Shown here: in pieces, positions 40,129 through 49,724 of the stretch
Layout: every line of letters begins with the position of its first letter
Position numbering within the stretch: position 1 is the stretch's first letter
Assembly: GCF_002811985.1 (NCBI RefSeq)
Contig: NZ_NPDU01000003.1
Span: forward strand, 65,131 to 129,130
Direction: 5' to 3'
DNA: 64,000 nt
DNA from: Leptospira adleri
GTDB taxonomy: Bacteria; Spirochaetota; Leptospiria; Leptospirales; Leptospiraceae
Translations under genes and position numbers: made by a program
The notes under the pieces: model-generated
Databases searched by the model: none
What the model saw: only the letters and a program-made list of their open reading frames with translations
What the model was told of the DNA's origin: nothing

Positions 40129-40222
40129 CGTGCCCCAAAATTTTTTTTCCTTTGTCAGAAAGATCAAGCTGCAAGGTTCTGTCCTTTGTTCAGGGACGGG
40201 ACCTTATAAAAATGCGATCGAC
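40129..40222 (+). repeat. Dispersed repeat, copy 2 of 2
   Basis: Related to 13551-13635; shared core AAAGATCAAGCTGC followed by GGTTCTGTCC, and both end near a GCGATCG/CGATCG. The hairpin GGTTCTGTCC to GGGACGGGACC is imperfect here but stays in the same place. Confidence 0.65.
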
Positions 40223-40340
40223 AAACGGGAATTTTATCATCGAAGAAAAAAAATATTGACTTACTATGGAATTCGTAACCACTCCTTGCATTCTTTTTCT
40301 CGCCTTACTCCGATTTTAGGGTAATATCGAAACGGAAAAG

Positions 40341-40377
40341 GCCGCCGCAAAATGCCCGTTTTGCGCCTTGGGGCGGC
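40341..40377. other. Nested GC-rich hairpin
   Basis: GCCGCC (40341-40346) pairs with GGCGGC (40372-40377), with GCAAAA and TTTTGC (40347-40352 and 40359-40364) pairing inside. A T-run follows at 40384-40389. No gene ends nearby in this direction, so a terminator is doubtful; a 5' leader structure of the GGDEF gene is possible. Confidence 0.45.
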
Positions 40378-40434
40378 GGAAAGTTTTTTGAGTGAATTTG
40401 CGGATTCTATCGTCTATCACATCTAATCATTTCT

Positions 40435-42231
40435 ATGAAAGATCCAATTCTAAAAATCCGAAACAAAACGGTCGCAAATTTAAAGTTCTACTCGAAACAT
40501 CTTTTCAACGTAAGACTCCGACTCATTCTCTGCGGATTTTTATTCTTCTCCCAATCGCTTTTTGGAATCGAACCCGCGTTGGTGATTCGATCCGATTTTT
40601 CGAATAAGGAATCCCTTCTCAAATCCGTATACTACGTAAGGGATCCGAATTACGTTTATCGTCCCGAGAATTTTTTCTTGGAACTTCAGAAGATTCCGGT
40701 TCAAGAAGTAAAAAATTCTACTCTCGGTTTCGGTTATGATCCGGTTCCGTATTGGCTCGTTTTCGAGATTGAAACGATGGAAGCCGTTTCAAAAGAATTC
40801 ACTCTTGCTTTTCATTATCCTCATTTGGATCAAATCGATTTGTATTATCAAAGTTCGGCGGGCGCGAAAGGAGAATTTAACACGGGGGACACGCTACCGT
40901 TTTTGTCGAGACCGATCGAAAACCGTTTGTTTTTGTTTCCGGTTCCGGTTGAAAGAAAAGGAAAAATGAGGATCGTAGTTCGGGTTTTGACGGAAGGAGC
41001 GATCAGTCTTTCGATGACTTTGTACGAGAATAAGGCGAGAATCCGGGAAACAAAATACGATCTCGCGAAGGATGCGGCTTTTTTCGGAGCGCTCGCTGTG
41101 ATGGCGTTCTTTAATCTATTTCTTTTTTTAGGACTTAGGGAAAAATATTTATTATATTATTCATTTCTAATACTTTCCGTTCTTTTGTATCAGATTATTC
41201 TTCCCGGTTACGCGTTCGAATGGTTTTTTCAAAACCAGCCTATCTTTATCAACCAGCTTCATCTGGAATCGATCGTCTTGATGATGGTTTTTATGGCTCT
41301 TTTTCTTTCCTCGTATCTGGAAACCAAAAAGAATTCTTCGATTCTCAACTTATTTCTGAGGATATCGCTTTGGACGGCGCTCGTTTTGGGATTTTTGATT
41401 CCGCTTCTTCCAGGACGTTATCTGATACCGTTTACTTCTTTGTTTCCTCTGCTTCAGATGACAGTGATTTTTTTAATCTCTTTTTTTAAGGCGTTGAGAG
41501 GGGACAGAAAGGCGATCATATTTTTAACGGCTTGGTTTTTCACTCTTTCAGGGGGAATCATCTTTGCTCTCAGTCGTTTCGGACTTTTCTTAAAAGAAGG
41601 ACCTGCGATTCCATTCTTACAAACCGGTATCATACTCAGCGTTCTATTCTTATCTCTTGCATTGTCCGAAAGAATCCGTACGATTCGAAGAGAAAAAGAA
41701 GAAATCGAGGAATACGCCGGAAAGCTGGAGGAACTTTCTTATCTGGATCCTCTCACCCGAATTTTCAACAGAAGATACTTTGACGAACAGATTCGATCGG
41801 CGTGGAGCAGATCTTCCAGACATCATTCTCCCCTTTCTTTGCTTATGATCGACGTGGATTTTTTCAAACAATACAACGATACATACGGGCACGTGGAAGG
41901 AGACAGAGCTTTGATTGCGGTTGCGAGAGAAATTCGCGCGAGTCTTCGGAGGGCGAACGATATGGTGACTCGATACGGCGGGGAAGAATTTGCCGTGATC
42001 TTGCCCGATACTCCGATCGAAGGCGCGGTCGTCGTGGCCTTGAACATTCTTGAAAAAGTGGAAGCCCTGAATATCGTTCATCTCAAAAGCCAATTTTCTA
42101 AACTTACAGTTTCCATCGGAATTTCCTGTAACAGCGAATCTACGATTCGATCTCTTCAAGATTTAATCGCGATCGCCGACAAGAATCTCTACGACGCCAA
42201 AGAATCCGGAAGAAATCACATTCAACACTGA
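40435..42231 (+). CDS. 7TMR-DISM diguanylate cyclase (GGDEF)
   Basis: A 598-residue membrane protein that makes cyclic di-GMP. Signal-like start, a periplasmic sensor domain (about 35-200), seven membrane segments (about 205-415), a short coiled coil and a GGDEF domain with RYGGEEFAVIL. The site is intact (GGEEF), and RAND five residues before it is an RxxD inhibitory site, so product feedback is expected. The sensor type resembles that of the cyclase at 8868-11057, but the output is cyclic di-GMP and not cAMP. Confidence 0.9.
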   Translation: MKDPILKIRNKTVANLKFYSKHLFNVRLRLILCGFLFFSQSLFGIEPALVIRSDFSNKESLLKSVYYVRDPNYVYRPENFFLELQKIPVQEVKNSTLGFGYDPVPYWLVFEIETMEAVSKEFTLAFHYPHLDQIDLYYQSSAGAKGEFNTGDTLPFLSRPIENRLFLFPVPVERKGKMRIVVRVLTEGAISLSMTLYENKARIRETKYDLAKDAAFFGALAVMAFFNLFLFLGLREKYLLYYSFLILSVLLYQIILPGYAFEWFFQNQPIFINQLHLESIVLMMVFMALFLSSYLETKKNSSILNLFLRISLWTALVLGFLIPLLPGRYLIPFTSLFPLLQMTVIFLISFFKALRGDRKAIIFLTAWFFTLSGGIIFALSRFGLFLKEGPAIPFLQTGIILSVLFLSLALSERIRTIRREKEEIEEYAGKLEELSYLDPLTRIFNRRYFDEQIRSAWSRSSRHHSPLSLLMIDVDFFKQYNDTYGHVEGDRALIAVAREIRASLRRANDMVTRYGGEEFAVILPDTPIEGAVVVALNILEKVEALNIVHLKSQFSKLTVSIGISCNSESTIRSLQDLIAIADKNLYDAKESGRNHIQH

Positions 42232-42286
42232 GTCGAAGTTTTGGTTCGAGGTGATAAGAATTTCAGTCGGGAACGAAGTCTCTTTG

Positions 42287-42305
42287 CGTAGGAGCTCTTA
42301 CAAAA
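42287..42305 (-). repeat. GTAAGAGCTCCTAC repeat, opposite orientation
   Basis: GTAGGAGCTCTTACAAAA at 42288-42305 is the reverse complement form of the family and lies between the GGDEF and acyl-CoA ligase genes. Confidence 0.7.
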
Positions 42306-42440
42306 AGAAGTCTTCTGTGGTCAATTTATATCGAATGTTATTTATAATTCAGTAGTTTTGAGCCCATAGAAGAAGAAATTGTTTGTCGATCAAATTTTTT
42401 CTCGACTGAAAGGTAGGATCTCTTACAATTCTCCCCTGCT

Positions 42441-44378
42441 ATGAAAACCAGTCAGATTCCCCCTATTCCATCCAAAACTTTATACAATGTTATGAAAGCC
42501 TCTGCGGAAAAATTCGCGGATTCGACGGCGCAATACTACAAGCCCGACGGTAAAAATTACCAACCCAATACTTTTAAGAATCTTTTTGAAACCGTCGAAC
42601 AGATCGGTTCCGGTTTGATATCTCTGGGTCTCGAACCGGGAACTCCGATCGGATTGATCGCGGATTCCGGAGCTCGCTGGATTTGGTGCAGCATGGGAAT
42701 CACAAACATAGGCTGTGTCGACGTTCCTCGCGGAACCGATTCCACCGAAGAAGATCTTCGTTATATTCTCAATCACGCGGAATGTTCGATCGCGTTTTTA
42801 GAAAATGAAACAGCTCTGAAAAAGATTCTCAATCAAAAGGAATCGTTTCCTCATCTGAAAAAAATCATTCTCTTCGACAGAAAAGGCGGGATCGCCGACA
42901 CGAGTCCGTTCGAAGTGATTTTGTTAAGCGACTTGATTCAAAAAGGAAAGGAATGGATTCAATCTAAGGGAAAAGACGAGTTTCACAAAAGAGGATCCGC
43001 AATCAAAGAATCCGATCTCGCGACGATCGTCTACACTTCCGGAACCACGGGTAAACCGAAAGGTGTGATGCTTACGCATAAGAATATCGTTTTTAACGTT
43101 GATAGCGCTTTGGAAGGAACGGATCTGAAAATTTATCCCACCGATCGAAGTATGGCCTATCTTCCTCCTTGGCATATCGCAGAAAGACTTGTGGAAACCG
43201 TTTGTATACGCGCAGGCGGAGCCGAGGCATTTACGTCGATCTCGACCCTCAGTCAGGATCTCGCGGAGATTAAACCCACACTTCTTCTCTCGGTTCCGAG
43301 AGTTTGGGAAAGTCTTTACAATAAGATTCACGACAAAGTCCGATCCTCCTCTCCCGCACAACAGGCGTTATTCGGACTTTTCAAAGAAATCGCGGTCACA
43401 TATTATAAACACATTTCCAGATTGCAGGGATTGGAATTCCATCTCACCGAACAATCCACCTTTGCCTCCCTCTGGCAAAAATTTATTTCCATCTGGATGG
43501 TACTTCTTCTCTGGCTTCCGAATCAAATCGCACAACTCGCGTTCAACAAAATTAAAAACGGATTGGGCGGAGAATTGAGATTCGCACTTTCCGGAGCCGG
43601 GGCGCTTCCTCAATATATCGATCTCTTTTTTAACGCGATCGGAATCCCGATTTTGGAAGGTTACGGGATGACTGAATTGTCCGGAATTTCAACGAGAAGA
43701 ATTTTCGGCGAGATTTCGGTGGGAACTTTGGGGCGTTGTATTCCCGGAGTTCAGATCAAGTTGATGGATGAAAAGGGAAAGGAGATCACAAAACCCGGAG
43801 TCAAAGGAATCGCTTGGCACAAAGGCGACCACGTTATGAAAGGTTACTACAAAGAACCCGAAAAAACGAACGAAATTCTGAGTTCGGACGGATGGCTGAA
43901 TTCGGGAGATCTTTTGTCTTGGACCACCTCCGGAGAATTAAAATATTCGGGAAGAGCCAAGGACACGATCGTACTTTTGGGCGGAGAAAATTTGGAACCG
44001 GAGCCGATCGAATTCGCCCTAGTTCGAAGTCAGTTCATTCATCAGGCGATGGTCGTGGGACACGATCAGAAAACGTTAGGCGCGTTGATAGTTCCCAACG
44101 AGGAAGCTCTGGAAAAATATCTGAAGGAACTTCGCTCAAAAATGTTAAGCGAAGTGAAGAATTTAAACGGAGATCAGGACGTCCTCAGTCTTTTTAAGAA
44201 CGAGATCAAATCGCTGATATCGAACGAAAACGGATTTAAGAATTTCGAAAAAGTATCGAGTTTTCGAATTCTTGACAAGAAGTTCGAACCCGGAGACGAA
44301 CTCACGCAGACTATGAAAATAAAACGAAACGTTGTGGCCGATAAGTACAAAAAAGAAATCGAAGAAATGTACAAATAA
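42441..44378 (+). CDS. Long-chain acyl-CoA ligase (AMP-forming)
   Basis: A 645-residue adenylate-forming enzyme. Motifs: TIVYTSGTTGKPKGVMLTH (P-loop), EGYGMTELSG, GWLNSGDLLSW and KYSGRAKDTIVLLGGENLEPEPIE with the catalytic region, ending in KIKRN. It activates fatty acids to acyl-CoA through acyl-AMP, probably at the membrane, for beta-oxidation or lipid synthesis, which matters because leptospires grow on long-chain fatty acids. Single gene, followed by a strong terminator. Confidence 0.92.
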   Translation: MKTSQIPPIPSKTLYNVMKASAEKFADSTAQYYKPDGKNYQPNTFKNLFETVEQIGSGLISLGLEPGTPIGLIADSGARWIWCSMGITNIGCVDVPRGTDSTEEDLRYILNHAECSIAFLENETALKKILNQKESFPHLKKIILFDRKGGIADTSPFEVILLSDLIQKGKEWIQSKGKDEFHKRGSAIKESDLATIVYTSGTTGKPKGVMLTHKNIVFNVDSALEGTDLKIYPTDRSMAYLPPWHIAERLVETVCIRAGGAEAFTSISTLSQDLAEIKPTLLLSVPRVWESLYNKIHDKVRSSSPAQQALFGLFKEIAVTYYKHISRLQGLEFHLTEQSTFASLWQKFISIWMVLLLWLPNQIAQLAFNKIKNGLGGELRFALSGAGALPQYIDLFFNAIGIPILEGYGMTELSGISTRRIFGEISVGTLGRCIPGVQIKLMDEKGKEITKPGVKGIAWHKGDHVMKGYYKEPEKTNEILSSDGWLNSGDLLSWTTSGELKYSGRAKDTIVLLGGENLEPEPIEFALVRSQFIHQAMVVGHDQKTLGALIVPNEEALEKYLKELRSKMLSEVKNLNGDQDVLSLFKNEIKSLISNENGFKNFEKVSSFRILDKKFEPGDELTQTMKIKRNVVADKYKKEIEEMYK

Positions 44379-44445
44379 ACGCGGACCTTACTCTTTTTGA
44401 CAATCGCCTGTCTTTTTAAAAAAGAGCAAAGTGTTTCGATTGGAT

Positions 44446-44490
44446 AGCCCGCTTGAATCCGGAGGACGGATGGCGGGCTTTTTTATTTTT
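44446..44490 (+). terminator. Rho-independent terminator
   Basis: AGCCCGC (44446-44452) pairs with GCGGGCT (44473-44479), followed by TTTTTATTTTT. It is downstream of the acyl-CoA ligase gene and separates it from doxX. Confidence 0.8.
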
Positions 44491-44570
44491 CTATTCTTAT
44501 AAAATCACGGGACCGTGTAACTCTTTCGGATCAAAAGCGAAGAACACGGAAGAGTCCAAGGAGTATTTTC

Positions 44571-44978
44571 TTGTCAGCATTTGATCTTTCAAAAAAAAAT
44601 CTAATTCTAATCTGTTTGCGAATTCTTGTAGCTTTGATCTTTTTGCAGACCCTATTTTTCAAGTTTACCGGCGCGCCGGAATCCGTGGCGATCTTTTCGA
44701 AGTTGAACGCGGAACCTTGGGGAAGAATCGGAACTGGAGTTTTGGAATTGTTCGCTTCCGTTTTGCTTTTTGTTCCCGGTTTTGGATGGTCCGGCGCCTT
44801 GCTCGGCGTGGGACTCATGTCGGGCGCGATTCTTTCCCATCTTTTCGTGATCGGAATCGAACAAGAGAACGACGGAGGATTCTTATTCTTTCTCGCGTTG
44901 ACTAGCGCGTTCTTTTGTCTTCTGCTGCTTTGGGCGGAGAGGAACCGTCTGACGGAGTTCGTAAGAAAGCGGAAGTAA
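44571..44978 (+). CDS. DoxX-family membrane protein
   Basis: A 135-residue membrane protein with four hydrophobic segments and the family start LRILVALIFLQTLFFKFTGAPES, followed by GTGVLELFASVLLF. DoxX relatives are linked to quinone or thiosulfate redox in some organisms, but the function in most bacteria is unknown. Start is TTG with AAGGAG eight bases upstream. Confidence 0.75.
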   Translation: MSAFDLSKKNLILICLRILVALIFLQTLFFKFTGAPESVAIFSKLNAEPWGRIGTGVLELFASVLLFVPGFGWSGALLGVGLMSGAILSHLFVIGIEQENDGGFLFFLALTSAFFCLLLLWAERNRLTEFVRKRK

Positions 44979-45039
44979 AAATAAGCTTTCCTATTCTTTC
45001 CCCTTCCCTATCCTTTCTCAAAAAAGAGGAGGAATTTTC

Positions 45040-45279
45040 ATGGGAGAAGAACAGGCGAAAATTCACGCGTTGAACAAGATCGTTTCTATCATAGATGAAA
45101 AAGCTTCTATCTACAAAAACGAAAGAAAGTCTATGCCGAACGCAAGGGCCATCGCGGAGAAGAAGTTGATTTTGGATCTAATCGACGACGGGATGAAACT
45201 GGCGAAAACGATTCAGCCCAAACCTCTGGATCTGATTAAGGACCTGGAAACGCTCAACAAACAGTTTATGAATTTATAA
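45040..45279 (+). CDS. Small helical protein, unknown function
   Basis: A 79-residue, charged, helix-rich cytoplasmic protein (MGEEQAKIHALNKIVSIIDE, then ARAIAEKKLILDLIDDGM). A strong GAGGAGG ribosome-binding site lies just upstream and a terminator follows, supporting a real gene. I do not recognise a family. It may share an mRNA with doxX, 61 bases upstream. Confidence 0.6.
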   Translation: MGEEQAKIHALNKIVSIIDEKASIYKNERKSMPNARAIAEKKLILDLIDDGMKLAKTIQPKPLDLIKDLETLNKQFMNL

Positions 45280-45352
45280 TAAATGGATTTTAGAATGTTT
45301 CGGATACGGAAAATTTACGAAGTTCCAAAATCGATTTTCGAGCATGATACGA

Positions 45353-45377
45353 GCCGTTCTACTGAACGGCCTTTTGC
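45353..45377 (+). terminator. Rho-independent terminator
   Basis: GCCGTTC (45353-45359) and GAACGGC (45364-45370) form a 7-bp stem with a 4-base loop, followed by CTTTTGCCTTTC. It closes the small helical gene. Confidence 0.65.
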
Positions 45378-45390
45378 CTTTCTCTAAAAA

Positions 45391-45843
45391 TCATTTCGCC
45401 GCGTTCTGTCCGAAGTTGAAAAGAACAATGGAAACTAACGCGGAAAGAATGGAAAGGCAGTGAAAGAGATTGATTTTTTCCGAAAAGACGACGACTCCTA
45501 CAAAAATGGACGTTGTCAGAATCGAAAGTACGGCGTATAAGATATAATACGACGCGCCGAACCGGCTATAAAGAAGATAAAATCCTAAAAACGTAAAATA
45601 CAATCCGATGCCGCTGATCAAAAAATAAGTCCAGTTTTGCGAAAGATATTCTTTTAAAGTTTCCGGTTTGTAAAAGAAAAGCGAAAAGATCAAGAGTCCG
45701 ATACAAACGAGAAGCGTTGGAACGAGAAAAATAAACGGCGCCGAGACCGCGGTCGATTTTTTTTGACCGTAAGCAAAGAACGCGTTTCCGACGGCTGCAA
45801 TCGATGCGAATAAAAACGGATAAAATGCGAAATTGAATTTCAT
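45391..45843 (-). CDS. Half-size DMT/EamA-like membrane protein
   Basis: A 150-residue protein, if started at the ATG at 45843, with about four hydrophobic segments. The sequence FYLLYSRFGASYYILYAVLSILTTSIFVGVVVFSEKINLFHCLSILSALVSIVLF resembles the C-terminal half of drug/metabolite transporters (EamA), which often function as dimers of such halves. The longer frame adds 11 residues. Substrate unknown. Confidence 0.7.
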   Translation of the reverse strand: MKFNFAFYPFLFASIAAVGNAFFAYGQKKSTAVSAPFIFLVPTLLVCIGLLIFSLFFYKPETLKEYLSQNWTYFLISGIGLYFTFLGFYLLYSRFGASYYILYAVLSILTTSIFVGVVVFSEKINLFHCLSILSALVSIVLFNFGQNAAK

Positions 45844-45876
45844 TCTAAGGAATCTCCGGAAGATCTTTTTCTCCAT

Positions 45877-46250
45877 AAATGAATCTTAGAATGACAGAAG
45901 AAACAAAATTCCATCCTTTTTTCCAGTCGTCTCTGATATTCCATCCACCTACTACAACAAAAACGGAATCGCGCCTGGGGAATCTTGGCGAGGCAACGAG
46001 TGTATTGAATTTAAAGTCATTCCCCAGGTTTATAAGAGATAAACCTAAACATAAATCGGTTGTTCCAAGTCTTAGGATTGTGGGCTTTTCGATTTTGGAA
46101 CGCGTAAATGTGCGAAGGAGGTTGCCGCGCGGCTCGGCGAGTTTTTGTAAGCCCTTTGCCAATCGAAGCGACAAGCGAAAGTCAAGTTAGAGGTGCATTA
46201 GAAATTTCGAAAGTAACGAGGAGATGCCGTTAGTCGCCGTATCGTACCGT
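45877..46250. other. Intergenic region with a degenerate attC-like element
   Basis: About 370 bases. The left two thirds contain no gene that I trust; a 109-residue minus-strand frame at 45845-46174 overlaps the transporter start and has no ribosome-binding site. The right end carries the element at 46203-46238. Confidence 0.5.
46203..46238 (-). repeat. Degenerate attC-like element end
   Basis: AAGTAACGAGGAGATGCCGTTAGTCGCC (46211-46238) matches the right end of the array elements at 61-63 kb (GTAGCGAGGAGACGGAGTTAGACGCC). It begins 12 bases after the stop of the next minus-strand gene, the same spacing as in the main array. Confidence 0.55.
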
Positions 46251-46655
46251 TCAATGTTCCGTTTGTCGCAAAAGAGATTCAATTCGGATCGCATGATCGT
46301 GTTCTCGGTGAAGCAGCAAATACTCGCGAAGCAGTGAGAGATATTGGTTTTCCGGAATTACGTAATCAGGTCCTGTAGATTCGCCATACCAAGCATATAC
46401 CTTTACATTGTGTTCGGGGATGTATTCCGTTAGTCTGTCGAATTCGTCTAAATCGGTCGGATAAACGACTCCGGACATGGAGTCCGTATTTCCGTATCCG
46501 TGACGCAAAATAGCGTATTCGGTGAGCTGATCGCAACTGCGCAAATTCCGAATCGCGTCGATCGCGGCTTTTAGCTTCGCCGAGGAAGGAATGACCGTGT
46601 ATTTAAACTCTTCCTGTGCGTTGGGGTTGTAGATAACGCGAATTGACGAGTACAT
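46251..46655 (-). CDS. Hypothetical protein in a single cassette-like unit
   Basis: A 134-residue cytoplasmic protein beginning MYSSIRVIYNPNAQEEFKYT; an alternative start 20 residues earlier lacks support. No domain is recognised. It lies alone between two housekeeping-type genes, preceded by CACCTAAC (46703-46710) and followed by the attC-like end at 46203-46238, so it has the layout of a gene cassette inserted in the chromosome. Its role is unknown; the size and position are compatible with an accessory or immunity-type gene. Confidence 0.6.
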   Translation of the reverse strand: MYSSIRVIYNPNAQEEFKYTVIPSSAKLKAAIDAIRNLRSCDQLTEYAILRHGYGNTDSMSGVVYPTDLDEFDRLTEYIPEHNVKVYAWYGESTGPDYVIPENQYLSLLREYLLLHREHDHAIRIESLLRQTEH

Positions 46656-46715
46656 TTTAATGAACTTTACGCGCGAATAATTATCAAAGCAATCGGCATT
46701 TTCACCTAACTTCAA

Positions 46716-48260
46716 TTATGCGCAAGCAAGGGCGCACCGGATTCCGTCCATTGCCGCGGACACGATTCCACCCGCATAACCAGCTCCTTCTCCGCAAGGA
46801 TACAATCCCTGAATTCTTACGTGTTCCAATGTTTCCGGATTCCGAGGAATGCTTACCGGAGAGGAAGTACGCGTTTCAGGCGCGTGTACGACGGCTTCGT
46901 TCGTAAGATAACCCCGCATCGATTTGTCGAATTCTTTGAACGCGAGTTGCAGGGATCGATAGATAAAATCGGGAAGTACGTTTTTTAATTCCACGGATTT
47001 GATTCCGGGAGTGTAGGAGGTTTTCGGAAGATCGACGGAAAGTTTCCCATTTACAAAGTCTCCGAGTTTTTGTGCTGGTGCGGTTTGTCTTTTTCCTCCG
47101 GCGATCCAGGCGTTGTGTTCGATCGATTTTTGGAATTCCATGGCGGCTAACGCGCCGAATTCGGCGAAAGGTTTGAAATCTTCACGTCTTAATTCTACTA
47201 CGATTCCGGAGTTCGCGGAAGGCCGTGCCCTTTTGGAAGACGACCATCCGTTCGTTACGATTTCTTCCGGTTTGGTTGCGCAAGCCGCGACGACCCCGCC
47301 GGGGCACATACAAAAGGAATAGACTCCCCTTCCGTTCACTTGTTTCACGATGCTGTAAGGAGAAGGCGGAAGAAATGGGCCGCGCGTCTCACAGCTGTAC
47401 TGAATCGAATCGATCAACGATTGTTGATGTTCGACCCTGACTCCGACCGCGAGAAGTTTGAGTTCGATTTCGATTTGTTTTTGGTTTAACAATTCGAAGA
47501 CGTCCCTTGCGGAATGGCCGGTGGCAAGAATTACTTTTTTTGCATATATTTTATCGCCGTTTTTGGTTTCAACTCCGACGATCCGATTTCCGTTTAATAA
47601 AAGATCCACAACCCTTTGATTAAAATGAACCTCTCCGCCGCGTTCGATTATCTTTTCGCGGATGTTTTTTACTATTTTCGGAAGTTTGTTCGTTCCTATG
47701 TGCGGATGCGCTTCGATCAAAATATCCCTGCTCGCGCCGAAGCCGACGAGGAGTTCTAAAATTTCGCGAACGTTTCCTCTTTTTTTCGATCTTGTGTAGA
47801 GTTTGCCGTCCGAATACGTTCCCGCTCCGCCTTCTCCGAAACAATAATTGGAATCTTCGTTCACGTTGTGATGAATGTTGATCTCTTTTAGATCGAGGGG
47901 ACGATTTTTTACGTCCTTTCCTCTTTCCAGAAGAATCGGTTTTTTACCGGAAAGAATCAATTGAAGACAAGCGAAGAGTCCTGCGGGACCGGCGCCCACG
48001 ACGATGACTTCTTCCGCGTTCGAAACGTTAGGATAATCCGGAAGAAGAATGGGCTTTTCCACGAAGTCTTCGTGAATGAAAACCAAAACCTTTAGATTGA
48101 AGTAGATCGTTTTTTGTCTCGCGTCGATCGAACGATTCACGATTTCGATATGACGGATTTCTTTAGAATCTATTTTGAGAGTTTTAGAAATAAACGTTCG
48201 AAGTTCTTCTTCCTGCCCCGCAACTTCGGGAGCAACTCGAAGTTGCAGTTCTTGTATCAT
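46716..48260 (-). CDS. FAD-dependent dehydrogenase, COG2509-like
   Basis: A 514-residue flavoprotein. FAD-binding dinucleotide motif VVGAGPAGLFACLQLILSG at about residue 88 follows a 85-residue N-terminal domain; GEGGAGTYSDGKLYTR and a late LYPCGEGAGYAGGIVSAAMDG are characteristic of a group of uncharacterised FAD dehydrogenases related to geranylgeranyl-reductase/TrkA-type proteins. Cofactor binding is clear, substrate unknown. Single gene with divergence from no neighbour. Confidence 0.85.
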   Translation of the reverse strand: MIQELQLRVAPEVAGQEEELRTFISKTLKIDSKEIRHIEIVNRSIDARQKTIYFNLKVLVFIHEDFVEKPILLPDYPNVSNAEEVIVVGAGPAGLFACLQLILSGKKPILLERGKDVKNRPLDLKEINIHHNVNEDSNYCFGEGGAGTYSDGKLYTRSKKRGNVREILELLVGFGASRDILIEAHPHIGTNKLPKIVKNIREKIIERGGEVHFNQRVVDLLLNGNRIVGVETKNGDKIYAKKVILATGHSARDVFELLNQKQIEIELKLLAVGVRVEHQQSLIDSIQYSCETRGPFLPPSPYSIVKQVNGRGVYSFCMCPGGVVAACATKPEEIVTNGWSSSKRARPSANSGIVVELRREDFKPFAEFGALAAMEFQKSIEHNAWIAGGKRQTAPAQKLGDFVNGKLSVDLPKTSYTPGIKSVELKNVLPDFIYRSLQLAFKEFDKSMRGYLTNEAVVHAPETRTSSPVSIPRNPETLEHVRIQGLYPCGEGAGYAGGIVSAAMDGIRCALACA

Positions 48261-48356
48261 ATTCGGAATAGGACTTTTCTTTCAAAGGGTTCGGTTCCGA
48301 CTCGAACGCGTCAATCCTTTTCCTCTTTTACTCCCAAGCTCATTATAACGCATTCT

Positions 48357-49544
48357 TCAATTCGAATCGGAAGGTAAAGAAGGGAGAAAGATCAAAACTA
48401 AACAAGCGATCGTATGAAGAATTCCAACGAACAAACTCAACGCGAGAAGACCGTGATTTAAAAATGGAGCGACGATCGCAGTCCCGCCCGCGGACACTGA
48501 AATTATGGAAAGAAGAATCAGGGAAGATCCTCTGTTGTCGTCTCCGTTAGCCGCTATGATCCCCTTGAGAAAACCGTTCGGACCTCGAAGCCCCAATCCG
48601 AAATTCATAATAGGAAAAATAAGAAGAATGGTGAGCGGATGATTCTGTCCGAGGAGAGAGAAGACGATCATTAAGACGGAAGACAAAAGACAAAGTCCCG
48701 TTCCGATCGAAACGAGATGTTCCGAATTTATTTTCCGATTCAAATAGGAAGAAGAAAGAACCGCGCCTATGATAAAGAATACGACTCCGATCGTCTGCAT
48801 CCGTGCGAACTGATGGATATCCGAATTCATCGTCTTAACGATCACGACCGGCGCCCCGAACACAAAAACGAGAAGACCTCCTAAGTTGAGCGCCTGGCTT
48901 AGGGAATATCGTTGAAAGACTGGAGACAAAAGAAGAATCCTATACGATCCGGGTTTCGAACCGGAAGGAGGCGGCGCGTCTCCGCGGAATCGGATCGAAA
49001 AAAAGACCAGGGCGAGTATAAAGGAAAGAAAAGATGTTACAAAAAATGAATATTTCCAGTTACCGATGCTCAGAAACCACACTCCGAGAATGGGAGCGAG
49101 CGCCGGTATCAAAGACTCGACGCTTCCCAAAATCCCTAAGGCTTTGGCCGCGCCCTTTTCGTCGAAGAGGTCTTTGATAATTCCAGGAGCAAGAACCGCC
49201 GCCGCGGAAGAGGATAAACCTTGAAAAAATCGGAAGACAATCAGCAAATCTAGGTTAGGCGACAGAGTGCATAAAAAGGAAGTCAGAGAATATCCGGAGA
49301 GAGAAAAAAAGAGAAGAGAAGAAGCGCCGATCCGAGAGGAAACGTTTCCGAAAAGAAGCATCCCGAACGCGGTTCCGGCGACAAAGGACGCGATCACGAA
49401 TTGAGAACTTGTTTGATCTCCTCCCAAAATTTCGGGAAGTTTGGGAATACTCGGAAGAACTAAGTCGATCCCGGAAAGACCGAGAACCGTACCAAAACCG
49501 AGAAGAATACAAACGAATAGCGGATTTTTTTTATCTTTAAACAT
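48357..49544 (-). CDS. MFS transporter, Bcr/CflA drug-resistance type
   Basis: A 395-residue inner-membrane protein with about twelve segments. The start LGLSGIDLVLPSIPKLPEILG and the loop GNVSSRIGASSLLFFSLSGYSL are characteristic of Bcr/CflA exporters, and RFFQGLSSSAAAVLAPGIIKDLFDEKGAAKALG matches the family central region. Such pumps export drugs or sulfonamides; the substrate here is unknown. Confidence 0.85.
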   Translation of the reverse strand: MFKDKKNPLFVCILLGFGTVLGLSGIDLVLPSIPKLPEILGGDQTSSQFVIASFVAGTAFGMLLFGNVSSRIGASSLLFFSLSGYSLTSFLCTLSPNLDLLIVFRFFQGLSSSAAAVLAPGIIKDLFDEKGAAKALGILGSVESLIPALAPILGVWFLSIGNWKYSFFVTSFLSFILALVFFSIRFRGDAPPPSGSKPGSYRILLLSPVFQRYSLSQALNLGGLLVFVFGAPVVIVKTMNSDIHQFARMQTIGVVFFIIGAVLSSSYLNRKINSEHLVSIGTGLCLLSSVLMIVFSLLGQNHPLTILLIFPIMNFGLGLRGPNGFLKGIIAANGDDNRGSSLILLSIISVSAGGTAIVAPFLNHGLLALSLFVGILHTIACLVLIFLPSLPSDSN

Positions 49545-49724
49545 GGAACCGTTCCTTAGAGGGATCGAAATCTAGTTTCAAAGAAAGAAGAATGTTCCTT
49601 AAAATCAATCCATAAGTTTTTGACGAAGGGATGGAAATCTGCTCTTTTATAAAACGTCAAATTCGAAAAACGCGCCGCGGAAGCGGACGGAACGATTCTA
49701 AAATTACTCTCTGAATTTTTGATT

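Larger units (their letters stand above)
39953..40434. other. Divergent intergenic region with repeat and GC-rich hairpin
   Basis: 482 bases between two signalling genes that point away from each other. It holds the second copy of the two-copy repeat (40129-40222) and a nested GC-rich hairpin at 40341-40377. No gene seen. Confidence 0.6.

Noticed and set aside
45845..46174. Minus-strand open frame of 109 residues overlapping the transporter start
   Set aside because: No start signal and it overlaps the ribosome-binding region of the DMT-like gene; more likely non-coding, possibly repeat DNA.
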